Shown piece by piece: positions 32,409 to 41,522 of a stretch of 64,000 nucleotides of DNA (positions are counted from its first letter, which is position 1; the number at the start of each line of letters is the position of its first letter). The DNA lies in NCBI RefSeq assembly GCF_928382285.1, contig NZ_CAKMSS010000004.1, positions 124,001 through 188,000 on the forward strand. The letters are read 5' to 3'. Below the pieces are notes generated by a model. The model had not been told where the DNA came from. It did no database searches and saw only the letters and a program-made list of their open reading frames with translations. Both the position numbers and the translations under genes were made by a program. The stretch is from Rothia nasimurium (GTDB lineage Bacteria > Actinomycetota > Actinomycetes > Actinomycetales > Micrococcaceae).

Positions 32409-33494
32409 GTGACCGATACGCCCGGCACCCAGCCGACCGAGAGCGTCCTGACCGAAAAACGCGGCAGCCTGGGGGTTATCACCCTGAACCGCCCACGCGC
32501 GGTCAATGCCCTCAACGCCGAGATGATGGAGCTGATGAACGCAGCCCTGGACGACTTCGAGCAGGATTCCGGCATTACCGCCGTCCTCCTGCGCGGAGCT
32601 GGCGAGCGGGGACTCTGCGCTGGTGGCGACGTGGTAGCCCTCTACAAGGCCACCGGCGAAGACCCGGCTCAGGGCGTGGACTTCTTCCGTGTGGAGTACA
32701 CGCTCGACCTGCGCATCGCCCGCTACCCCAAGCCCTTCATCTCCCTCATGGACGGCCTGGTGCTGGGCGGCGGCGTTGGCGTTTCAGCCCATAGCTCCCA
32801 CCGCATCGTCACCGAACGCACCCGCACCGGTATGCCCGAAACCGTTATCGGCTTCTGCCCCGACGTGGGCGGTCTCAACATCCTGGCCCGCGCCCCGCAG
32901 AACCTGGGCACCCTCATGGCCGTCACCGGCCTGCACGTGACCGGGGCGGACGCGCTCGCCGTCGGTATGGCCGACTATTTCGTGCCGTCTGAGAAGCTCG
33001 ATGATCTGGTTGCTGCCCTTGAGAATGCTGAGGGGGCGGACGCCGTCACCCGCGTCATTGAGGGCTTTGCGGCTGATGCACCTGCCTCCCAGCTCGTGGA
33101 GAACGCCCACTGGGTTGAGGGTGCTTTTGCCGCTGATACCGTTGAGGAAATCCTTGAGAAGGTCCAGGCGGTGGCTGATTCGGGGGCAGGCGGCGCCGAG
33201 TTCGCCGGTACGGTTCTGGCGGCCCTGCAGAAGAACGGGCCGACCGGTATGAAGGTGGCCCTGGAAGCTGTGCGCCGGGCCGGTAGCCAGAGCCTGGCAG
33301 AAACCCTGAATCAGGACTTTGTGACCTCCTGTAATGCCCTGACCCATCACGATATGCGTGAGGGTATCCGGGCCCAAGTGGTCGATAAGGACCGCAACCC
33401 GCAGTGGTCCCCGGCCAGCCTGGCGGAGGTCTCGCGCGAGAGCGTCCTGGCCTTCTTCACCCCCACGAAGGCGGGGGAGCTGGGTCTAGCCTAA
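32409..33494 (+). CDS. 3-Hydroxyisobutyryl-CoA hydrolase / enoyl-CoA hydratase family
   Basis: The protein has 361 residues, longer than normal enoyl-CoA hydratases and typical of HIBCH. Key motifs are GAGERGLCAGGDVVALY, DGLVLGGGVGVSAHSSHRIVTERT and MPETVIGFCPDVGG, with the Glu and Asp of the hydrolase site. It frees 3-hydroxyisobutyrate from CoA in the valine pathway; MmsB and MmsA then act on the product. It starts with GTG 32409, 12 bases after mmsA, behind AAGGAGG. A 20-bp-arm hairpin follows. Confidence 0.9.
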   Translation: MTDTPGTQPTESVLTEKRGSLGVITLNRPRAVNALNAEMMELMNAALDDFEQDSGITAVLLRGAGERGLCAGGDVVALYKATGEDPAQGVDFFRVEYTLDLRIARYPKPFISLMDGLVLGGGVGVSAHSSHRIVTERTRTGMPETVIGFCPDVGGLNILARAPQNLGTLMAVTGLHVTGADALAVGMADYFVPSEKLDDLVAALENAEGADAVTRVIEGFAADAPASQLVENAHWVEGAFAADTVEEILEKVQAVADSGAGGAEFAGTVLAALQKNGPTGMKVALEAVRRAGSQSLAETLNQDFVTSCNALTHHDMREGIRAQVVDKDRNPQWSPASLAEVSRESVLAFFTPTKAGELGLA

Positions 33495-33513
33495 AGATGC
33501 AGTCACCCCACCA

Positions 33514-33580
33514 CGAATGTGACTCATATTCCCGAAAGGGTGTTGTTTTAACGCCCGCTTGGGAATATGAGTCACATTCG
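33514..33580. repeat. Long intergenic hairpin, 20-bp perfect arms
   Basis: CGAATGTGACTCATATTCCC (33514-33533) pairs perfectly with 33561-33580 around a 27-base loop. It lies between two convergent genes and could end transcription from both sides, but has no T-run. Confidence 0.92.
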
Positions 33581-33598
33581 TTGTAGAGAAAGATTTGC

Positions 33599-35368
33599 CT
33601 AGCCCTTGAGATCCGGGAAGTCCGTGTCGGCGAACTCGTGGCCGTAGCCCTCGGTGGTGGTGCGGGCGGCCAGAGCTGCGGCGGTCTTCTCGCCGTGGCG
33701 GCCGTGGAACTCGTTCTCACGGGCCCGCAGTTCCACACGGCGAATCTTGCCCGAAATAGTCTTGGGCAGCTCGTAGAACTCGATGCGGCGCACCCGCTTG
33801 TAGGCGGCCAGGTGGTCGCGGGCGTACTTGAGAATATCCTTCGCGGTCTCAGCCGTCGGCTCGTGCCCAGCGGCCAGCACAATGTAGGCCTTGGGCACAG
33901 CCAGGCGGATCTCGTCGGGTGAGGGAACCACCGCAGCCTCAGCCACAGCCGGGTGCTCAATGACCACGGATTCCAGCTCAAAGGGGGAGAGCTTGTAGTC
34001 GGAGGCCTTGAAGACGTCGTCGGCGCGGCCCACATAGGTGAGCACCCCGTTCTCGTCCCGCTCGGCAATATCGCCGGTGTGGTAGAAGCCCCCGCGCATG
34101 GTGTCCTCGGTTTTTTCGGGGTCCCCCTTGTACTGGGTCATCAGGCCCAGCGGGCGGGCATCGCCCAGGCGGATGCAGATCTCACCCTCGGTTTCAGAAA
34201 TCTCATCGGTAGCCGGGTCAATCAGCACAATGTCGTAGCCAGGCAGGGGCTTGCCCATAGCGCCAATCTTGATGGGCTGGCCGGGTGTATTGGCAATCTG
34301 CACGGTGGATTCGGTCTGCCCAAAGCCGTCTCGAATATCCACACCCCAGGCGGTTTTCACCTTGGAAATTACTTCGGGGTTCAGCGGTTCACCTGCGGCA
34401 ACGACCTTGGTGGGCGGGGTTGCCAGCTGGCTCAGGTCAGCCTGAATGAGCATGCGCCAGACGGTGGGCGGGGCGCAGAAGCTGGTGACCCCGAACTTCT
34501 CCATGTTCTGCATGAGGGCAGCAGCGTCGAAGCGGGAGTAGTTGTAGATAAAGACGGTTGCCTCAGCAATCCAGGGGGTAAAAATATTGGACCAGGCATG
34601 CTTGGCCCAGCCGGGGGAAGCTACGTTCAGGTGAACATCACCGGGGCCCATACCAATCCAGTACATGGTGGAAAGGTGGCCTACAGGGTAAGAGGTGTGG
34701 GTGTGCTCCACCATCTTGGCCCGCGAGGTGGTGCCCGAGGTGAAGTACCAGAGCAGGGGCTCGTCGCCCCGGGTGGGGGCGTCCGGAGTGAAATCGGTGG
34801 GAGCAGACGCCGCGTCCAGGTAATTCAGGTGGGGGTGCTTGGTCAGGGCCCCCTCGGTCTTACCGTCTGTTTCGATCACGGTGAAGTTGCCCTCAACTCG
34901 CTCGAATTTGGGCACGTTCTTGCTGTTGGTAATGACCCATTCGACCGTGCCACGGCTGATGCGTTCGTCGAGGTCAACCGGCTCAAGCATCTCGGTGGAG
35001 GGCATGAGAATAACGCCCAGCTTAATGCCGGCGAGCATAAGCTCCCAGAGCTCTACCTGGTTGCCCAGCATGAGAATCACACGGTCGCCGCGTTTCACGC
35101 CTACCGACCGTAGCCAGTTAGCCACCTGCGATGACCGCTGAGACATTTCTGCATAGCTCACGCTCACGCTGGAACCGTCCTGCTCCGCGATAATCAGGGC
35201 GGGGGCGTCCTTGCGTTCCTCGCTAGCAGCTACCTGATCAAACCAGTCGAGGGCGAAGTTGAAATGCTCAAACCGGGGCCAGGTGAACTGTTCGCGCGCG
35301 GCGGCATAGTCCTCGCGCAGGGCAACAAGCTGATCGCGAATGGTGCGGAACTCTTCGGTAACGCTCAT
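33599..35368 (-). CDS. AMP-forming acyl-CoA synthetase
   Basis: The 589-residue adenylate-forming enzyme resembles medium-chain or branched acyl-CoA synthetases. The P-loop is YFTSGTTSRAKM; further motifs are GFGQTE and GGFYHTGDIAERDENG, and the catalytic Lys is in LPKTISGKIRR. It activates a carboxylic acid to its CoA ester in the cytoplasm; a short branched or medium-chain acid is likely from the neighbours. The ATG at 35368 is preferred (AAAGAGGTT upstream) over a frame reaching 35395. It is divergent from the acyl-CoA dehydrogenase gene, sharing a 288-base regulatory gap. Confidence 0.88.
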   Translation of the reverse strand: MSVTEEFRTIRDQLVALREDYAAAREQFTWPRFEHFNFALDWFDQVAASEERKDAPALIIAEQDGSSVSVSYAEMSQRSSQVANWLRSVGVKRGDRVILMLGNQVELWELMLAGIKLGVILMPSTEMLEPVDLDERISRGTVEWVITNSKNVPKFERVEGNFTVIETDGKTEGALTKHPHLNYLDAASAPTDFTPDAPTRGDEPLLWYFTSGTTSRAKMVEHTHTSYPVGHLSTMYWIGMGPGDVHLNVASPGWAKHAWSNIFTPWIAEATVFIYNYSRFDAAALMQNMEKFGVTSFCAPPTVWRMLIQADLSQLATPPTKVVAAGEPLNPEVISKVKTAWGVDIRDGFGQTESTVQIANTPGQPIKIGAMGKPLPGYDIVLIDPATDEISETEGEICIRLGDARPLGLMTQYKGDPEKTEDTMRGGFYHTGDIAERDENGVLTYVGRADDVFKASDYKLSPFELESVVIEHPAVAEAAVVPSPDEIRLAVPKAYIVLAAGHEPTAETAKDILKYARDHLAAYKRVRRIEFYELPKTISGKIRRVELRARENEFHGRHGEKTAAALAARTTTEGYGHEFADTDFPDLKG

Positions 35369-35656
35369 GAGTAACCTCTTTCGGCAATAAACCACACAAA
35401 AATAGTGGCATGGGTCACGATTGGGTGCTGTGAGTCACTATAGGGGAGGGGTGGCGCCCCTGCCAAGACCCTGTGGAAAAATCAACGACAGTGAGCCTGT
35501 CTGCGCGTAACGAACCAATTAATTCCCCCAAAAGCTACCCGGCGGCCCCCAAGGTGGAGTACATTCAGAGCTAAATATGGCTTGACTCACACAAGAAGCG
35601 CGGGTGAACCCCGCCCGTGAGTTGCACACGACGACGTTGCACAGGAGAGCTACCCT
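35369..35656. promoter_or_regulatory. Divergent promoter region of acyl-CoA genes
   Basis: This gap must hold the promoters of both the synthetase and the dehydrogenase operon. Direct GGGTCAC/GAGTCAC repeats (about 35412-35438) and TAGTG/CACTA (35403-35440) could be operator parts. No certain -10/-35 pair was identified. Confidence 0.35.
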
Positions 35657-36862
35657 ATGAACACCCACATCCGCGGAATGGTCAAAAACCCACCCGAAAA
35701 GCCCCTGCCCTTCCCCGACATCGACCCCTTCGGCGTCCTCAACCTGCTACCCGACCACGAAAAAGAGTGGTTCTTGCGCATCCGCACCTACCTGCAAGAA
35801 GAAGTACGCCCCCAAATCGTTGACTACTGGAACACCGAAGAATTCCCCCTGCATCTGCTTGAAGGCATGGCTGAAGTGGGCCTGGCCCGCCTTGAAACCA
35901 GCGGCACCTCCTGGCTCTTCCGCGGCCTGGTCTACGCAGAAGTAACCCGGGTAGATGTCTCGCTCTCAGCCCTGGTCGGTATTCACAACGAGCTGGTGCT
36001 CGGTATGATCAACATTCTCGGCTCCAACGAGCAGAAAGCCGAGATGCTCTCGAAACTCGAAAGCTTTGAACTCACCGGTGCCTTTGCCCTGACCGAGCCC
36101 GACCACGGCTCCGATATCGCTGGCGGCCTCGAAACCAGTGCCACCTTTGACGGCGAAAACTGGGTCATCAACGGCGAAAAACGCTGGATTGGCATGGGTA
36201 CCATCGCCGACTTCGCCCTGGTCTGGGCCCGTGATACCGCCGACCAGCAGATTAAGGCCTTCATCGTACCCACCGACGCCCCCGGCTATGAGGCCGAGAA
36301 GATTCGCAACAAGATTGGCCTGCGCGTCATGCAGAACGCCCACATCACCCTCACCGACGTGAAGGTGCCCGCTAGTGCCCACCTGCCCGGTGCCGTCAAC
36401 TTCGACGCCGCCAACGAGATGCTGCGCAACTCCCGCGCCTGGGTGGGCTGGCAGGGCTACGGTATTCAGCTGGGTATCTTCGATATCGCCCGCGACTACG
36501 CCATCACCCGCCAGCAGTTCGGCAAGCCCCTGGCTAAGTTCCAGCTCATCCAGAAGAACATCGCAGAAATTATGAGCAACACCCAGGCGGCCCTGGGGCT
36601 CATGATGAACTGCGCCCGCATGCAAGAAAACGGAACCCTCGACATGGTTCACGCCGCCATGGCCAAGGCCACCACCACCAAGCTGGCCCGGCAGAGCGCC
36701 TGGCTGGGCCGGGAAATCCAGGGCGGCAACGGCATGACCACCGACTACGAGATGGCCAAGTTCTTTGGGGACGCCGAAATCCTCTACACCTACGAGGGCA
36801 CCTACGAAATCAACTCCCTTATCGTGGGCCGGGCCCTGACCGGCTACTCAGCCTTCGTCTAA
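35657..36862 (+). CDS. Acyl-CoA dehydrogenase, glutaryl-CoA-dehydrogenase-like
   Basis: The 401-residue FAD enzyme shows FALTEPDHGSDIAGGLETSA and NGEKRWIGMGTIADFALVWAR. The catalytic base is in ILYTYEGTYEINSLIVGR. The YEGTYEINxLIVGR ending is closer to glutaryl-CoA dehydrogenase than to isobutyryl-CoA dehydrogenase, which ends QILEGTNEVMR. The neighbours suggest a branched-chain acyl-CoA substrate; the C-terminus suggests glutaryl-CoA or another short acyl-CoA. The ATG at 35657 follows AGGAGAG. It is first in a four-gene operon with the SDR, mmsB and enoyl-CoA hydratase genes. Confidence 0.9.
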   Translation: MNTHIRGMVKNPPEKPLPFPDIDPFGVLNLLPDHEKEWFLRIRTYLQEEVRPQIVDYWNTEEFPLHLLEGMAEVGLARLETSGTSWLFRGLVYAEVTRVDVSLSALVGIHNELVLGMINILGSNEQKAEMLSKLESFELTGAFALTEPDHGSDIAGGLETSATFDGENWVINGEKRWIGMGTIADFALVWARDTADQQIKAFIVPTDAPGYEAEKIRNKIGLRVMQNAHITLTDVKVPASAHLPGAVNFDAANEMLRNSRAWVGWQGYGIQLGIFDIARDYAITRQQFGKPLAKFQLIQKNIAEIMSNTQAALGLMMNCARMQENGTLDMVHAAMAKATTTKLARQSAWLGREIQGGNGMTTDYEMAKFFGDAEILYTYEGTYEINSLIVGRALTGYSAFV

Positions 36863-36893
36863 ACCCCTCACCTCCCACCTGAAAGAGAGCACC

Positions 36894-37655
36894 ATGGATC
36901 TCACCAACACCACCGCCCTGGTCACGGGCGCAGCCTCGGGTATCGGAGCAGCAACCGCCCGCGCTCTGGTTGCCCGCGGCGTGCACGTCTACGGCCTCGA
37001 CCTTCCCGCCGGTATCGAGAAGGCCGGGGAGGTTGATGGCGTTACCTTCCTGCCCGGCGACGTCACCGACTACGCTGCCGTTGAAGCTGCCTTCGAGCAG
37101 GTGGGGCAGGACGAGCGCCCCCTGCGTACCGTAGTCAACTGTGCCGGTATCGCCCCGGGGGCCCGCGTCCTCTCCAAAAGGGGGCCGCACGACCCCGCCC
37201 TCTTCGCTAAAACCGTCAGCATTAACCTCAATGGCACGTTCAATGTGCTCACGGCCGGGGCGGCCCTGATGGCCACCCAGGAGCCGGTGGAAGGCACAGC
37301 CGGGCGGGGCGTCATTATCAACACCGCCTCTATCGCCGCCTATGAGGGGCAGATTGGTCAGATAGCCTACGCGGCCTCTAAGGGTGGGGTCGTTGCTCTC
37401 ACTCTGCCTGCCGCCCGCGATCTGGCCAGCTCAGGAATCCGCGTGAACACCATCGCCCCGGGCATTGTTGATACCCCGCTCATGGCCGGTATCACCGAAG
37501 AGTTCCGTGAAGAGCTGGCTAAAAACGTGCCTTTCCCGCAGCGCCTTGCAGCTCCTGCCGAATACGCCGACCTGGCTGTTTTTATCGCCGAGCATGACTA
37601 CATCAACGGCGAAACAATCCGCATGGACGGCGCCCTGCGCATGACCCCCCGCTAG
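36894..37655 (+). CDS. SDR dehydrogenase, 3-hydroxyacyl-CoA dehydrogenase type-2-like
   Basis: The 253-residue protein carries the NAD motif TGAASGIGAATARALVARG, NCAG, and the catalytic triad Ser-Tyr-Lys in INTASIAAYEGQIGQIAYAASKGG. The opening and the MGTF-like segment SINLNGTFNVL resemble HSD10-type 2-methyl-3-hydroxybutyryl-CoA dehydrogenases of isoleucine breakdown. It lies 31 bases behind the acyl-CoA dehydrogenase gene, in line with beta-oxidation of branched acyl-CoA. The exact substrate is inferred. Confidence 0.88.
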   Translation: MDLTNTTALVTGAASGIGAATARALVARGVHVYGLDLPAGIEKAGEVDGVTFLPGDVTDYAAVEAAFEQVGQDERPLRTVVNCAGIAPGARVLSKRGPHDPALFAKTVSINLNGTFNVLTAGAALMATQEPVEGTAGRGVIINTASIAAYEGQIGQIAYAASKGGVVALTLPAARDLASSGIRVNTIAPGIVDTPLMAGITEEFREELAKNVPFPQRLAAPAEYADLAVFIAEHDYINGETIRMDGALRMTPR

Positions 37656-37709
37656 GCCTCACCTCGGAACCGACGAGACAGAATAGCCCACCTTATAAGG
37701 GAGAAGAAG

Positions 37710-38639
37710 ATGACCACCACACCCACTATTGCTTTTATCGGCCTGGGGCACATGGGCGGCTACATGGCAGCCAACCTGGTTTCTGCAGGCTACACCGTGC
37801 ATGGCTTCGACCTGGTGCCCGCAGCGCTCGATGCCGCCCGTGACCGCGGAATCCAGGTCGCTGCCAGCGGTGAAGAAGCCGCCGCTCAGGCCGATATCGT
37901 CATCACTATGCTGCCTGCTGGCCAGCACGTTCTGGGAGCCTACGGCGGACGCGAGGGGCAGGGCGGTCTGCTGGCAGCGGCTAAGCCCGGCACCCTCTTC
38001 GTGGACTGCTCCACCATCGAGGTAGAGCACGCCCGCCAGGCAGCCGACCTAGCTGTGCAGGCCGGCATGCGGGCCGTCGATGCCCCGGTCTCCGGCGGTA
38101 TGGTGGGGGCCGAACAGGGCACCCTCACCTTCATGGTGGGTGGCGCTGAGGCAGACGTAGACCAGGTTCGCCCCCTACTTGAGGTGATGGGCAAGAAGGT
38201 GGTGCACTGCGGCACCAACAGCACCGGCCAGGCCGCCAAAATCTGCAACAACATGCTGCTGGGTATCACCATGGTGGGAGCCTCTGAGGCCTTCGTGCTG
38301 GGTGAGCGTCTGGGGCTTGATGCCCAGGTGCTCTACGACGTCATTTCCACTTCGTCCGGCTACTGCTGGGCGGTCAACGTCAACTGCCCGGTGCCCGGCC
38401 CCGTGCCCGGGTCGCCTGCCAACCGCGACTACGAACCGGGCTTCGCTACCGCCCTCATGAGCAAGGATATGGGCCTGGCAGTTGCTGCCCTCGACACCGC
38501 AGGGGTCAACGGTGAACTCGGCAAGCACGCCGCAGATATCTATACTCACCTGGTAGAAGAAGGGCGTGGCACCAAGGACTTCTCAGATGTCATTAACGCC
38601 ATTCGCGAGGCCGACGGCTCACCCGTCTCAGGTATCTAA
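37710..38639 (+). CDS. mmsB: 3-Hydroxyisobutyrate dehydrogenase
   Basis: The 309-residue beta-hydroxyacid dehydrogenase has [22 protein letters not shown] (NAD binding), [23 protein letters not shown], and the catalytic Lys in [15 protein letters not shown]. It oxidises 3-hydroxyisobutyrate to methylmalonate semialdehyde, the substrate of the upstream MmsA. The ATG at 37710 is preceded by GGGAGAAGA. It sits between the SDR and enoyl-CoA hydratase genes. Confidence 0.94.
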   Translation: MTTTPTIAFIGLGHMGGYMAANLVSAGYTVHGFDLVPAALDAARDRGIQVAASGEEAAAQADIVITMLPAGQHVLGAYGGREGQGGLLAAAKPGTLFVDCSTIEVEHARQAADLAVQAGMRAVDAPVSGGMVGAEQGTLTFMVGGAEADVDQVRPLLEVMGKKVVHCGTNSTGQAAKICNNMLLGITMVGASEAFVLGERLGLDAQVLYDVISTSSGYCWAVNVNCPVPGPVPGSPANRDYEPGFATALMSKDMGLAVAALDTAGVNGELGKHAADIYTHLVEEGRGTKDFSDVINAIREADGSPVSGI

Positions 38640-38665
38640 CCCGCCCACAGCAAGGAGAAACACCC

Positions 38666-39445
38666 GTGACTACCTACGAGAACATTCTGGTTGAAACCCG
38701 CGGCCGGGTAGGGCTGATTACCCTCAACCGCCCCAAGGCCCTCAACGCCCTCAACGATGCCACCATGCGCGAGGTTGTTGCCGCCGCAACCGACTTCGAC
38801 CGCTCACCCGAGGTGGGGGCCATCGTCCTGACCGGTAGCGAAAAAGCGTTTGCCGCCGGTGCCGATATCAAGGAGATGTCATCCCAGACCTACGCCAGCA
38901 TGTACGCGGCCGACTGGTTTGCCCACTGGGACAACCTCACCCGCCTGCGCACCCCCATCGTGGCTGCCGTGAACGGCTATGCCCTGGGTGGTGGCTGTGA
39001 GTTGGCCATGATGGCTGACATGCTGGTGGCTGGGCCTTCCACCAAGTTTGGCCAGCCCGAAATCAACCTGGGGGTCATTCCCGGTATGGGTGGCTCCCAG
39101 CGCCTGACCCGCGCTGTCGGTAAGGCCAAGGCCATGGACCTCTGCCTGACCGGGCGCTTTATGGGGGCGGACGAGGCTGAGCGAGCGGGGCTGGTCTCCC
39201 GCCTGGTGGAGCAGGACGCTGACGTCCTTCCCACTGCCCTTGAGATGGCAGAAACCATCGCTTCTAAGTCAAAGTTCGTGGCCCAGGTCTGCAAGGAGGC
39301 CGTTAACGCCGCTTTTGAGACCACCCTGGCCCAGGGTATCCAGTTTGAGCGTCGCACCTTCCACGCTCTTTTTGCTACAGAGGATCAGAAAGAGGGCATG
39401 GCTGCTTTTGTGGAGAAGCGGGAGGCAGATTTTAAGCACCGCTAA
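38666..39445 (+). CDS. Enoyl-CoA hydratase
   Basis: The 259-residue crotonase has [14 protein letters not shown], the oxyanion loop [31 protein letters not shown] and the two catalytic Glu regions (GCELAMM and [23 protein letters not shown]). It hydrates short enoyl-CoA such as methacrylyl-CoA or tiglyl-CoA. It starts with GTG 38666 behind AAGGAGAAA, 26 bases after mmsB, and is last in the operon. Confidence 0.93.
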   Translation: MTTYENILVETRGRVGLITLNRPKALNALNDATMREVVAAATDFDRSPEVGAIVLTGSEKAFAAGADIKEMSSQTYASMYAADWFAHWDNLTRLRTPIVAAVNGYALGGGCELAMMADMLVAGPSTKFGQPEINLGVIPGMGGSQRLTRAVGKAKAMDLCLTGRFMGADEAERAGLVSRLVEQDADVLPTALEMAETIASKSKFVAQVCKEAVNAAFETTLAQGIQFERRTFHALFATEDQKEGMAAFVEKREADFKHR

Positions 39446-39460
39446 AGCTTCATGCCCTCC

Positions 39461-39507
39461 GAAAAGTGCAACTTCCCTGTCAAAAGTGACGGGCAGTTGC
39501 ACTTTTC
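39461..39507. repeat. Palindromic repeat, family 2, copy 1
   Basis: GAAAAGTGCAACT (39461-39473) pairs with AGTTGCACTTTTC (39495-39507); the loop contains a further AAAAGTGACGGGCA. A second copy stands at 40294-40340, on the other side of the MOSC gene. Confidence 0.93.
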
Positions 39508-39513
39508 AAGGGG

Positions 39514-39519
39514 TATCTT
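39514..39519 (+). promoter_or_regulatory. -10 box for leaderless MOSC gene
   Basis: TATCTT is followed by six bases and ATG at 39526. It starts seven bases after the right arm of the palindrome, so the palindrome covers the -35 area. Confidence 0.5.
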
Positions 39520-39525
39520 GAGGGT

Positions 39526-40218
39526 ATGAATAAGAGTCGCCTAACCCCTACCGCCCCCGGCCTGTCTGCTGCAGTCGCGAGCGTCCTATCTACCAACCTT
39601 GGTACTAAGATGCCCAACCCGACAGGTAAGGGCGCTACCGGCATCAATAAGCAGTCGGTAGGTTCGCTGGATGTCTTCGCCCCGGCGCCCGGCTACGGCA
39701 ATGGCTCTGGTGTGATTGGAGACTTTGTGGGGGACGCCAAGCATCACGGCGGTGCTGACAAGGCGGTTTACGCTTTTGCCCGAGAGGAACTGGATTACTG
39801 GTCAGAACGACTAGGCCGCCCTCTGGGGAATGGGCAGTTTGGCGAGAACCTCACAACTTCCGGAATTGTTTGGGCACAGGTGCTCGTCAACCAGCGTCTG
39901 GCGGTGGGTTCCGCTGTGCTTGAGGTGTCGGTGCCACGCCAGCCCTGCCGCACCTTTGCCGACTGGCTGGGTCAAAAAGGCTGGGTAAAAACCTTTACCG
40001 AGCATCAGGACGCCGGTGCCTACCTCCGGGTGATTGAGCCGGGTACGATTACAGCCGGGGATACTATTACTTTTCTACCTGCCCCCGATCACGAGGTGAC
40101 TATGGGGCAGGCCTTTGCAGCCGCTATGGGTGACCGTGCCGCCATGCAGGCGGTGGTAGAAACAGGCTGCTACCCGCCTTTCTACCACGACCGGCTACTG
40201 GCTAAACTGGGGCGCTAG
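39526..40218 (+). CDS. MOSC domain protein (YiiM-like)
   Basis: The 230-residue protein contains GDAKHHGGADKAVYAFAREELDYWSERLGRPLGNGQFGENLTTSG and the conserved Cys in VPRQPCRTFADWLG, a MOSC domain as in YiiM. MOSC proteins bind sulfur carriers or molybdenum cofactor; YiiM-type reduces N-hydroxylated bases (family knowledge). It is a single gene, flanked by the two members of palindrome family 2. Confidence 0.88.
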   Translation: MNKSRLTPTAPGLSAAVASVLSTNLGTKMPNPTGKGATGINKQSVGSLDVFAPAPGYGNGSGVIGDFVGDAKHHGGADKAVYAFAREELDYWSERLGRPLGNGQFGENLTTSGIVWAQVLVNQRLAVGSAVLEVSVPRQPCRTFADWLGQKGWVKTFTEHQDAGAYLRVIEPGTITAGDTITFLPAPDHEVTMGQAFAAAMGDRAAMQAVVETGCYPPFYHDRLLAKLGR

Positions 40219-40293
40219 CTGGCTTGTCTGTCTACTTCATGCGGTTTATTTTTTGACTTAGCCTTTGATAGGAAAAATGCCTTGCATCCCTTC

Positions 40294-40340
40294 GAAAAGT
40301 GCAACTGCCGTATGAAAAGTGACGGGCACTTGCACTTTTC
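40294..40340. repeat. Palindromic repeat, family 2, copy 2
   Basis: GAAAAGTGCAACT (40294-40306) pairs with ACTTGCACTTTTC (40328-40340, one mismatch), with AAAAGTGACGGGCA again in the loop. Outer bases ATGCC and GGCAT also pair. Confidence 0.92.
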
Positions 40341-40422
40341 CGACGGCATCTCCCTATCGCCCGCAATGCTTTCCTGGTAAAGTAATGCCTGTAAGGGCAA
40401 TCAACCTGAAAGGCATACAACC

Positions 40423-41430
40423 GTGGCACCTAAAATAGGCTTCCTCTCCTTCGGCCACTACGGTGACTACCCCGGATCCAAAACCCGCACCGGCGCCGAC
40501 ATGCTCCACCAAGCCATCGATCTAGCGGTCGGCGCTGAAGACATCGGGCTGGATGGGGCCTTCTACCGCGTCCACCACTTCGCCCAGCAACAGATGTCCC
40601 CCTTCCCCCTACTGGCCGCCGCAGGGGCCCGCACCTCCACCATCGAGCTGGGCACCGGCGTCATCGATATGCGCTATGAAAACCCGCTCTACATGGCAGA
40701 GCAGGCAGCCATGGTCGACCTCATTGCCGGTAACGAGCGCCTACAGCTGGGTATCTCCCGCGGCTCACCCGAGACCGTCTACAAGGGCTTTGCCCACTTC
40801 GGCTACCTACCTGCCGAGGGGGAGGACGAGTCTGACATGGCTCGCCGTCACACCGCCCTCTTCCGCGAGGCCATCGCCGGGAAGGGTATCGCCCAGAGCG
40901 TTTCTGACCCCACCCAGCTCGATCCGATTACGCCCCAGTCACCCGGCCTGCCCCGTCGTATCTGGTGGGGCGCTGGCACCCGCGACACCGCCCGCTGGAC
41001 CGGCGAGCAGGGCATGAACCTGATGTCCTCCACCCTGCTGCTGGAAGATACCGGTGTGCCCTTTGACCAGCTGCAGGCCGAGCAGCTACGTATCTTCAAG
41101 CAGGCTTGGGCGGACACCGGGCACGAGGGCACCCCGCGCACTTCGGTTTCGCGCTCGATTATCCCGATTATCGATGAGCAGAGTAACTACTACTTCGGCC
41201 TGCGTGCTCAGGCTGAGGGGCAAGACCAGGTCGGTATTCTGGACGGTGCTGTCTCCCGCTTCGGTAAGAGCTACATTGGTGAGCCCGACAAAATCGCCGA
41301 GGAACTGGCCCAAGACGAGGCTGTGGCAGAGGCAGATACCCTGCTGGTGACCATTCCCAACATGCTGGGAGTGGACTTCAACCTGCGCCAGCTGGAGGCA
41401 ATCGTCCGCGATATTAAGCCCGCGCTCTAA
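40423..41430 (+). CDS. LLM class flavin-dependent oxidoreductase
   Basis: The 335-residue protein has the luciferase-like monooxygenase fold. Signs are DIGLDGAFYRVHHFAQQQMSPFPLLAAAGARTSTIELGTGVIDMRYENPLYMAEQAAMVDLIAGNERLQLGISRGSPE and a C-terminal FGKSYIGEPDKIAEEL. It probably uses FMNH2 or F420; the substrate is unknown. It starts with GTG 40423 behind a leader of about 35 bases, with a TAAAGT box at 40378-40383. Confidence 0.88.
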   Translation: MAPKIGFLSFGHYGDYPGSKTRTGADMLHQAIDLAVGAEDIGLDGAFYRVHHFAQQQMSPFPLLAAAGARTSTIELGTGVIDMRYENPLYMAEQAAMVDLIAGNERLQLGISRGSPETVYKGFAHFGYLPAEGEDESDMARRHTALFREAIAGKGIAQSVSDPTQLDPITPQSPGLPRRIWWGAGTRDTARWTGEQGMNLMSSTLLLEDTGVPFDQLQAEQLRIFKQAWADTGHEGTPRTSVSRSIIPIIDEQSNYYFGLRAQAEGQDQVGILDGAVSRFGKSYIGEPDKIAEELAQDEAVAEADTLLVTIPNMLGVDFNLRQLEAIVRDIKPAL

Positions 41431-41443
41431 CCCCGCCCCTAGC

Positions 41444-41510
41444 AAGGGGACCGCAAAACTTCAAAAGGACCGCATAATATGCGGTCCTTTTGAAGTTTTG
41501 CGGTCCCCTT
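41444..41510. repeat. Perfect 67-bp palindrome
   Basis: Arms 41444-41476 and 41478-41510 are perfectly complementary over 33 bp, with a single A in the centre. Each arm holds GGACCGCA twice. It lies between the convergent oxidoreductase and YdhK genes and may act as bidirectional terminator. Confidence 0.97.
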
Positions 41511-41522
41511 GAGAATGAGGAG

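Noticed and set aside
34000-35113. 386-codon plus-strand frame (33953-35113)
   Set aside because: It is antisense to the acyl-CoA synthetase gene, whose motifs are complete.
39461-40340. Insertion sequence around the MOSC gene
   Set aside because: The palindromes are not terminal inverted repeats of a transposase gene and no target duplication was seen.
41444-41510. CRISPR repeat
   Set aside because: Palindromic repeats in the window are dispersed singly, with no spacer-repeat array and no cas genes.
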